Assembly: GCA_934630485.1 (NCBI GenBank)
Contig: CAKTWD010000002.1
Span: forward strand, 1 to 56,752
Reading direction: 5' to 3'
DNA length: 56,752 nt
From: an uncultured Eggerthellaceae bacterium
GTDB taxonomy: Bacteria; Actinomycetota; Coriobacteriia; Coriobacteriales; Eggerthellaceae
Shown: positions 51,033-56,752 of the stretch, one piece after another
Numbering within the stretch: the stretch's first letter is position 1
Layout of the letters: every line of letters starts with the position of its first letter
Notes under the pieces: model-generated
Database searches by the model: none
Seen by the model: the letters and a program-made list of their open reading frames with translations, nothing else
What the model was told of the DNA's origin: nothing
Position numbers and translations under genes: made by a program

Positions 51033-52642
51033 TCCTGCAGGAACTCGAGGTACGGAGTCTCGGTGGAGACCAGACCGTTGACCATAAGGTCGACAAGGCC
51101 GCCGTACTGAACGTTGTACTTGGCGGTTGCCTTGTAAACGCCCAGGATATCGCGGATGGTGCCCTTGCAATTCGAGCACGGAGCGCAAACGAACTTGGGG
51201 ATATCCGGGTTCTCAAACTCGTCGCCGAAGGCGTTGATGATCTGCTCGAACTTCTTACGTGCGCTGACCTTGTTCTTGAAGTCAGAGAAGTTATAAGAAT
51301 GCATGATAGCGAAGCCGGAGCCGCCGCCGCAGCAGTAGTTGTCGACGCCGTGCGGGGTCATCTCGCGGAACTGCGGAGCGATAGCACGCAGGATCTCGCG
51401 CTGAGGCTCGACGATGCCCATCTGGCGAACGATGTTGCAGGGGTCATGCAGCGTAACCGGGAAGTTGTTCTTGCTGGGGTCGAACTTGAGCTTGCCGTCG
51501 CGAACCAGCTGCGCCATAAGGGGCAGGAAGCTCTCTACCGGGGGATGATCCTCGGGGTTGGCCATACGGTCGCCGCTGATAGCAAGGCTCTTGTGCATGT
51601 GACCGCACTCGCCGATGACGATACGCTTGACGCCGAGTTTCTTGGCGATCTCGTACTGCCTGGTGACGATCTTCTTAGCCTGGATGTCGTCGTACCACAC
51701 GCCGTAGTTTACGCCGTCGTAGCCCATGAGCTCGGAGCTGAGGGTCCAGTTGACGCCGGCCTCGTTCAGCAGGATTGCAAACGAAGTGGGGTTCTCGGGC
51801 CATGCGATGAACTCGCCTGCGTTGTGCATGAGCAGAACGTCGGCGCCTTCCTTGTCGATGGGGAACTCGATCTTGCGACCGGTCAGATCCTCCATGTCCT
51901 CCTGAAGGAACTCGACGTTGTCCCTGAATGCAGCAGGGGTCATGCGAGTGGTGGAGCCGACCTTGAGCTGAAGCTCAGTGCCGTCCTTGTGCACGGGCGA
52001 CGGAGCGATGCCCATTTCCTGCGAGAAGATCTTGCGGATCTCGCGAGCGGCAAGGCCGTTGTCCAGGCCCATGGGGCAGGTCTGAGCGCAACGACGGCAA
52101 ACGTTGCAGCGGTAAGACATCTCGCCAAGACGAGCAACGGTCTCCCAGTCGAGATCGATGTCGGCGCCAACGAAACTGCCCAGCAGCTTGCCGGACTTGG
52201 TGAAATAGCGCTTATAGATGCGACGAAGAACGTCAACGCGGTAGCTGGGGCGATAGATCTCGTCGCCGTTGCTTGCCTCGTAGATATGGCATGCAGCAGA
52301 GCAGGTGTTGCACTTCGCGCAGAACTCCATGTTCAGCATAAGGGGCTGGATGGCGTTCTTGTTGGAATCCTGGAAGAGCTTCTCGAGGCCGCTCAGGAAG
52401 CTTTTGACGAAAGCCTGCTCTTCCTCTTTGGTCTCGGGACGCTTAAGACCGTCAAGGGCGATGAAGCCGTCGAGCGATGCGCAGTGCTCCTTGGCCCACT
52501 CTTCCTTCATGGGCTTCCAGTCGGGCTCGAGGCCGTTGGTGTCGTACGGTGCGGGCAACGGCTTCAGGTCGTCGACCGGCGAAAGGATGTCAACCTTCTT
52601 GGAAATGTCGCGAGGACGAAGGTGCTTAGTGTTGACGGACAT
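51029..52642 (-). CDS. Second HdrD/DsrK-like iron-sulfur oxidoreductase
   Basis: 537 aa, paralogue of DsrK. Ferredoxin sites are CAKCNTCSAAC (about 108-118) and CNVCRRCAQTC. GECGHMHKSL follows. A complete CCG motif is present: DPCN, 34 residues, CCGGGSG, 47 residues, CAPC. This is the full CxxC that DsrK itself lacks. Relatives are DsrK, HmcF and TmcB of sulfate reducers. It starts 3 bp after a DsrM-like gene, so the two form a membrane/cytoplasm electron-transfer pair. The substrate may be a second disulfide or DsrC pool. Confidence 0.9.
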   Translation of the reverse strand: MSVNTKHLRPRDISKKVDILSPVDDLKPLPAPYDTNGLEPDWKPMKEEWAKEHCASLDGFIALDGLKRPETKEEEQAFVKSFLSGLEKLFQDSNKNAIQPLMLNMEFCAKCNTCSAACHIYEASNGDEIYRPSYRVDVLRRIYKRYFTKSGKLLGSFVGADIDLDWETVARLGEMSYRCNVCRRCAQTCPMGLDNGLAAREIRKIFSQEMGIAPSPVHKDGTELQLKVGSTTRMTPAAFRDNVEFLQEDMEDLTGRKIEFPIDKEGADVLLMHNAGEFIAWPENPTSFAILLNEAGVNWTLSSELMGYDGVNYGVWYDDIQAKKIVTRQYEIAKKLGVKRIVIGECGHMHKSLAISGDRMANPEDHPPVESFLPLMAQLVRDGKLKFDPSKNNFPVTLHDPCNIVRQMGIVEPQREILRAIAPQFREMTPHGVDNYCCGGGSGFAIMHSYNFSDFKNKVSARKKFEQIINAFGDEFENPDIPKFVCAPCSNCKGTIRDILGVYKATAKYNVQYGGLVDLMVNGLVSTETPYLEFLQD

Positions 52643-52645
52643 TGA

Positions 52646-53497
52646 CTACTCCTCCGAATCTTTAGCCGGGGCGGGCTGGCAGTGCGGCGCGGACCACTTG
52701 GTGGTGACCGGCTGGGCAGCAGCGGCCTTCATCTTCTTCTCGGTTGCGGAACCAACCATGTTGGGGTTGTTATCCCAGAAGACCGAGCGGAAGCAGAAGA
52801 ACTTGCCAGCGTAATGGCCCATCTTGCTGATGGGGATGTAGATCATGAGGGCGCCCATGAGCACCAGGTGAACCAGGACGATAGGTGCGATGTTGGCAGC
52901 ATCAAGGGTAAGGACCTGATGCGCAACCGTGAACACGTCGTAGTTCATCCAGCAGTAAATGCCGGTGATCAGAACGACCAGGATAGCGATGAGGTTGAAG
53001 TACTCCTCAGGCGTGGTGAACACGCGAAGATCCTCGCGCGTGATGCGCTGGATGAGCAGGATTGCAGCGCCGATGGTGGTCATGGCGAAGCCCAGGATGC
53101 CGACGAAGCTCATGACGGCGACAACCCAGTCAATGGGCCAGAAAGCCGGAATGAAAAGGCAGAAAGACCATGCGAGCATGATGTAGATGCCGAAGTGGAA
53201 CATGAACGAAGGAACCCACATGCCGCGCTGGCTGATGAACAGCTTGCGGATGAAGATCATTTCCTTCATGACATCGATCATCTCGGCAGCGTGATCGACC
53301 TTGCGCTCCTTGGTCCACCACTCGTCTTCCTCGTAGAACGATCCGCCGTAAACCCCGCGCCCAGATTCCTTGGGAATGGGGTACAGATCGAAACGAGAAT
53401 GAGTGGACCACTTAGCGTACTTTGCGAACTTCGCGGCGCTCAGGGCGAGGAAGCCGATAAGCGCTACGAGCACAAAGACGAATACCAATGTATTCAT
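52646..53497 (-). CDS. Second DsrM-like membrane subunit
   Basis: 283 aa with about five or six membrane segments and histidines suited to heme b (FHFGIYIMLAW, VHLVLMGALMIYIPISKMGHYAGKFF). It resembles DsrM/TmcC/HmcE. The start MNTLVFVF at 53497 follows GGGGGG; the longer frame has no family character. First gene of the two-gene operon divergent from the LysR gene. Confidence 0.85.
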   Translation of the reverse strand: MNTLVFVFVLVALIGFLALSAAKFAKYAKWSTHSRFDLYPIPKESGRGVYGGSFYEEDEWWTKERKVDHAAEMIDVMKEMIFIRKLFISQRGMWVPSFMFHFGIYIMLAWSFCLFIPAFWPIDWVVAVMSFVGILGFAMTTIGAAILLIQRITREDLRVFTTPEEYFNLIAILVVLITGIYCWMNYDVFTVAHQVLTLDAANIAPIVLVHLVLMGALMIYIPISKMGHYAGKFFCFRSVFWDNNPNMVGSATEKKMKAAAAQPVTTKWSAPHCQPAPAKDSEE

Positions 53498-53962
53498 GCG
53501 AACCCCCCTTGGTTCCTTGGCGGAACCTCTCTCTTTCTTCCACCAGTTGCCTTGCAAACACGCAAAATGCGTATTCAACCATAATACAGCTAACAATAAA
53601 GTACGGATATGACGCGCCACTGTAAAATGCAAATCGATAATCGCACCATAAACGGCGGCTATGCGGCACGTAAAGGCACGTAAGCCCACGTCCAGCGCAC
53701 GAACCGCATATCCCCAGCTTTGTGAGCAAATCGTAAGCAATTCCCAGAAATGACCCTGATAGTGATACGCGATTAACAGCCGCTGTGATAAGATACTTTT
53801 ATACCCATAAGGTTTTCTAATGCCTCTTGAATCGGGCCTCATCGCCCCTTCGAAAGGCATAGCGAAAAGCACGTGGGCTTTGCGTATCTTTCGGAAGAGC
53901 GTCCGGGTCGTTGGAAAGTCGGCACAGACGCGCCTCCCTGCGAGAAAGCGAAGTGCGGTTCA
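53498..53962. other. 465-bp divergent region, LysR / second DsrMK
   Basis: No gene supported. It contains a 10-bp-period direct repeat (53665-53694) and a small palindrome TTAT-ACCC-ATAA (53799-53810), either of which may be a regulator site. Promoters for both directions are expected here. Confidence 0.5.
53665..53694. promoter_or_regulatory. Direct repeats at 10-bp period, candidate operator
   Basis: GGCACGTAAA, GGCACGTAAG and CCCACGTCCA follow one another at one helical turn. Located between the divergent promoters of the LysR gene and the DsrMK-like operon. Confidence 0.45.
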
Positions 53963-54916
53963 ATGAGTTCTATCGAGCAATTTACCGTATTCAAAGAGGT
54001 TGCCGACACCGGCAGCATCACCCAGGCATCGAAACGCCTGTTCATCAGCCAACCCAGCGTCAGCGTTCAAATCCAAAACCTTGAGCACGAGTACGGCGCA
54101 CAGCTTTTCTCGCGCACCAACCGCGGCGTCACCCTTACTGTCTTCGGCAAGATCCTGTACGACCAGGTAGTCATCGCGCTGCGCGCAGTCGAGCAAGCAA
54201 AGGACAGCATCCGCGAATATGCCGAGCGCGAAGGCCGCATCGTCCACGTCGGGGCAACGCTCACCATTGGCGAGTACCTCCTCCCCCACATGATGAGTCT
54301 CACCCACGCCGACAACTCGTCACCCAAGTTCAACGTCAACATCGCCAACACCAAGGCCGTCGAGCAGGGCGTTGTCGAAAGCAAACTGGGCATCGGCCTT
54401 ATCGAGGGCCCTGTCAGCGATTCCGAGGACATCGAAGCCCATCAGTTCTGGGCCGACGAGCTTGTCGTCATCGTCCCGTTCCACCATCGTTGGGCGGGCA
54501 TGGGTGAAATCGACTACGACGAATTCGTTCAGGAGAAGTTCATCTCGCGCGAGAAGGGCTCGGGTACGCGCAAGGTCATGGAAGATGCCCTTTCCGCATG
54601 CGACTTCGACCCCAAGAAAATCAACACCATTATGGAACTGAACTCCACTCAGTCCATCAAAGAGGCCGTCATGGCGGGCCTTGGCGTTTCCATCCTGTCG
54701 GAACTCACCATTCAGGAAGAATGCCGCCTGAAGCGCCTGTCCACGCTGCGCATCAAGAACTGCCGTCTCGAGCGCCCGCTCAACGTCATCACCAATGTGA
54801 ACGCGCGCCTTACCTCCGAGGAGCAGTGGTTCCTACAGCAAATCAGCAACCGCGAGGTCATCGAGAAGATCGTCCCGAAGCCCTGCGACTGCTGCAGCGA
54901 CACCTGTAGTGCTTAG
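53963..54916 (+). CDS. LysR-family transcriptional regulator with cysteine-rich tail
   Basis: 317 aa. N-terminal helix-turn-helix (FTVFKEVADTGSITQASKRLF, then SQPSVSVQIQNLE) and a C-terminal effector domain of CysB/CbbR type. The C-terminus ends PCDCCSDTCSA, four cysteines in nine residues, which is unusual for LysR proteins and could bind metal or sense redox or persulfide state. It is divergent from the second DsrMK-like operon, its likely target. The start ATG 53963 has no strong ribosome site; a GTG at 53873 is an alternative. Confidence 0.9.
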   Translation: MSSIEQFTVFKEVADTGSITQASKRLFISQPSVSVQIQNLEHEYGAQLFSRTNRGVTLTVFGKILYDQVVIALRAVEQAKDSIREYAEREGRIVHVGATLTIGEYLLPHMMSLTHADNSSPKFNVNIANTKAVEQGVVESKLGIGLIEGPVSDSEDIEAHQFWADELVVIVPFHHRWAGMGEIDYDEFVQEKFISREKGSGTRKVMEDALSACDFDPKKINTIMELNSTQSIKEAVMAGLGVSILSELTIQEECRLKRLSTLRIKNCRLERPLNVITNVNARLTSEEQWFLQQISNREVIEKIVPKPCDCCSDTCSA

Positions 54917-54946
54917 GTGAAGCAAGCCTTCTGATTCCGCGAAGAT

Positions 54947-54982
54947 AAGCCCCTCGAACCATCCGGCTCGAGGGGCTTTGTT
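54947..54982 (+). terminator. LysR gene terminator
   Basis: AAGCCCCTCGA/TCGAGGGGCTT perfect 11-bp arms, then TGTT. It ends at the start of the next ORF. Confidence 0.85.
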
Positions 54983-55687
54983 ATGCTTTCAAGCATGATA
55001 CGGAAAGGAATCGCCATAGTGCGCGGTATGTTCGCATTCGCCTTTGCTTGCGTGGTCGCGGTGGCGTTGTTCATCGTTATCACGAATCTTGTCGTGCTCA
55101 TTTCCACGAAGTCAAGTATTATCAGCGAGGACGACGCCACGCTGACCCACAAGTCGGACGCCATCTTGGTTTTGGGCGCGTCGGTTTACGCTGACGGCAC
55201 GCCTTCGGGCATCCTACAGGACCGTCTGAACGAAGCCGCTCGCCTTTACTTCGCCGGCGACGCACCGCGCATCATCGTCAGCGGCGACGGGCGCCAAACC
55301 TCGTACAACGAACCCGCAGCCATGAAGGAATACCTGATCGGGCTTGGCATTCCCAGCTCGGCGATCTTCTGCGACCGTGCGGGCTATTCAACCTACGACA
55401 GCTCGTATCGCGCGCGCTATATCTTCAATTGCTCCTCGCTCATCATCGTCACGCAGTCCTACCACCTGCCCCGCGCCCTGTACTCTGCGCGCGGCTTGGG
55501 AATCGACGCCGTGGGCGTGCCGTCGAACGGTGGCCCATACGCAAATCAGGGCTACTATGACCTGCGCGAGATCCCTGCGCGCACCAAGGACTTCATCTAC
55601 ACGCTGGCAAAAAAGACCAGCGCGATCTTGGGTGAACCCGTTAGCCTTGCGCAATCGGGCGACGTGACGAACGACCACCGCATCTAA
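54983..55687 (+). CDS. YdcF/SanA-family (DUF218) membrane-anchored protein
   Basis: 234 aa. An N-terminal membrane segment (about 15-40) is followed by a DUF218 domain with DAILVLGASVYADGTPSGILQDRLNEA (about 59-85, split), IIVSGDGRQTSYNEPAAMKEYL, and VTQSYHLPRAL. Members are linked to cell envelope integrity and vancomycin tolerance (SanA); the enzymatic activity is unknown. The start ATG 54983 falls directly after the LysR terminator; ATG 54995 is also possible. Confidence 0.85.
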   Translation: MLSSMIRKGIAIVRGMFAFAFACVVAVALFIVITNLVVLISTKSSIISEDDATLTHKSDAILVLGASVYADGTPSGILQDRLNEAARLYFAGDAPRIIVSGDGRQTSYNEPAAMKEYLIGLGIPSSAIFCDRAGYSTYDSSYRARYIFNCSSLIIVTQSYHLPRALYSARGLGIDAVGVPSNGGPYANQGYYDLREIPARTKDFIYTLAKKTSAILGEPVSLAQSGDVTNDHRI

Positions 55688-55825
55688 CGGGAAGGGCTTG
55701 CAGAGCGGCGTGCCTGCCGCCGTTTGCGCTCGCCACAACGGGCACAAACGGCACCCTCTCCCTGCGGCAACATGCACCCAAGCCGCGCGCCTCAGATAAA
55801 AGCCGCGACCCACGCAGCAAACAAG

Positions 55826-55868
55826 AAACCCGCCCGATCAGCGCGAACTACGCGATCAGGCGGGGTTT
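55826..55868 (-). terminator. Bidirectional-looking terminator between YdcF-like gene and tatA
   Basis: Long imperfect stem AAACCCGCCCGATCAGCGCG / CGCGATCAGGCGGGGTTT with a short loop. It sits between convergent genes. Confidence 0.8.
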
Positions 55869-55899
55869 CCATTGCAAGGTGCTTCTCGGTTGAAAAAGA

Positions 55900-56223
55900 C
55901 TACTTGGTTGCTTCTTCAACTTCCTCGGCAACCTCTTTCTGGGCGACTTCTTCAACTTCCTCGACGTCGTCTTCGACAGGTTCGGCCTTCTTAACGACCT
56001 TCTTGACCTTCTTGGGGGCTTCCTCGGCTTCCTCGAACTCGGCCTTCACGGTCTCTTCCTGCTGAGCAGCCTCCTCGGCGCCCTCCTTCATGCCGGAGCG
56101 CAGGTTCTTGATACCAGAGCCCATGGCCTTACCAAGCTTTGGAAGGTTCTTCGGGCCGAAGATAAGCAGAATGACAACCAGGATGATGATGAGTTCGGGC
56201 ATGCCCAATCCGAAGATTTTCAT
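55900..56223 (-). CDS. tatA: Twin-arginine translocase subunit TatA
   Basis: 107 aa. MPELIIILVVILLIFGPKNLPKLGKAMG is the TatA membrane helix plus hinge and amphipathic helix (split: helix 8-22, FGPKNLP 22-28). A long acidic and lysine-rich low-complexity tail follows. Needed for export of folded Tat substrates such as DsrO and the ABC binding protein. tatC is not in the window. Start ATG 56223 has AAGGAGG. Confidence 0.95.
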   Translation of the reverse strand: MKIFGLGMPELIIILVVILLIFGPKNLPKLGKAMGSGIKNLRSGMKEGAEEAAQQEETVKAEFEEAEEAPKKVKKVVKKAEPVEDDVEEVEEVAQKEVAEEVEEATK

Positions 56224-56280
56224 ATAGTGCCTCCTTGCGGGGTATAGCGCATTCGGCTGCGCGTCTTCGGTTCATTATAC

Positions 56281-56328
56281 GGTTCGGCAGGCCGATGGGA
56301 ATGCAATTCCATACGACCTGCCGAACGC
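56281..56328. repeat. Inverted repeat between leuS and tatA
   Basis: GTTCGGCAGG/CCTGCCGAAC arms (10 bp) with a loop that itself contains GGAAT-GCA-ATTCC. It may act as the leuS terminator, but no U tract follows. Confidence 0.5.
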
Positions 56329-56377
56329 ATTGACGGCGCCTTTACATGAAACGCCGCAGATCACGATAAGCCGACCG

Positions 56378-56752
56378 TTATTTCACAACGATGTTGACCA
56401 AACGGCTGGGGACAATGATGACCTTCTTGATCTCCTTGCCGTCAAGCGAGTCGCCCATGATCTTCATGGCCTCGTCCTGGATCTCGTCCTTCGAAGCACC
56501 GGCTGCAACCTTGATGTGCATCTTGACCTTGCCGTTCACCTGAACAGCCAGCTCAACCTCATCGGCCTTTGCCTGCTCGGGATCGAACGTGGGCCAAGCC
56601 TGCTCGCTGATGGAGCCCGTGCCTTCAAGAACGTCGGACCACAGTTCCTCGGCGAAATGAGGCGCAATAGGTGCGATAAGCTTCACCAGAACATCGGCGA
56701 TCTCGCGCGAGAACTGGGCATCACGGTCGTCAGCGGACGCAACGCGCAGGTA
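56378..56752 (-). CDS. leuS: Leucyl-tRNA synthetase, C-terminal part (5' end outside window)
   Basis: Last ~124 codons of LeuRS. The anticodon-binding domain element LIAPIAPHFAEELW and the C-terminal QVNGKVKMHIKV...VKKVIIVPSRLVNIVVK pattern (IKKVIIVP, LVNIVVK) match bacterial LeuS. The frame is open to the window edge. Confidence 0.95.
   Translation of the reverse strand, partial: YLRVASADDRDAQFSREIADVLVKLIAPIAPHFAEELWSDVLEGTGSISEQAWPTFDPEQAKADEVELAVQVNGKVKMHIKVAAGASKDEIQDEAMKIMGDSLDGKEIKKVIIVPSRLVNIVVK

Noticed and set aside
50849..52645. 598-aa plus-strand open frame opposite the second DsrK-like gene
   Set aside because: Mirror frame of a clearly coding minus-strand gene; its N-terminus runs through the 60-bp repeat. 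No recognisable domain.

Overview
The window reads as a chromosomal segment of a high-GC, anaerobic, single-membrane actinobacterium, most likely Coriobacteriia/Eggerthellaceae. This is inferred from gene content and protein style, not from a marker gene. The signs are a Tad pilus locus without a secretin, short Shine-Dalgarno-led operons, Tat/lipoprotein signal peptides, and a dissimilatory sulfite reductase (Dsr) system beside ordinary housekeeping genes.

Layout. (1) 1-4.0 kb: a tandem array of at least three arylsulfate sulfotransferase genes with a 1,679-bp period, recently homogenised or recombined. (2) 4.2-5.8 kb: a divergent thioredoxin / thioredoxin reductase pair with unusual active-site and cofactor motifs. 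(3) 6.0-10.4 kb: leuB and leuCD for leucine synthesis, separated by an unrecognised four-zinc-knuckle protein. (4) 10.4-15.5 kb: a peptidoglycan-binding-domain protein, a polyprenyl synthetase, tRNA-Leu, Ppx/GppA, an FtsB/DivIC-like protein and a DtxR-family regulator. (5) 16.2-17.8 kb: thrC. (6) 17.8-28.2 kb: a 13-gene tad/flp pilus operon on the minus strand. (7) 28.4-32.1 kb: tRNA-Val, a TetR regulator, an SsuABC/TauABC-type ABC importer and tRNA-Glu. (8) 32.2-53.5 kb: the centrepiece. Reading along the minus strand it runs: membrane subunit and HdrD/DsrK-like subunit of a second electron-transfer module; ferredoxin-dsrA-dsrB; an unrecognised 127-aa protein; dsrD; an RsbRD_N-like protein; dsrM-K-J-O-P; dsrC; a cobyrinate-diamide-synthase/DsrN homologue; precorrin-2 dehydrogenase; hemA; hemC; a fused cobA-hemD; hemB; hemL. 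(9) 53.9-56.7 kb: a LysR regulator divergent from the second module, a YdcF/SanA-like protein, tatA and the 3' end of leuS.

How it fits together. HemA-HemL-HemB-HemC-HemD-CobA-CysG(N) is the route from glutamyl-tRNA to sirohydrochlorin, which the same or another enzyme chelates to siroheme. The CbiA/DsrN homologue could amidate siroheme to siroamide. That cofactor goes into DsrAB, which reduces sulfite with DsrC as sulfur carrier and DsrD as activator. DsrMKJOP would link menaquinol oxidation to reduction of the DsrC trisulfide. TatA and the Tat/lipoprotein signals on DsrO and the ABC binding protein are consistent with export of these parts. No sat, aprAB or qmo genes are present, so the window supports sulfite rather than sulfate respiration; where the sulfite comes from is open.

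The best candidates for something undescribed are the 127-aa protein between dsrB and dsrD, the second DsrMK-like module with its own LysR regulator carrying a cysteine-rich tail, and the packing of a complete siroheme supply line into the dsr locus.
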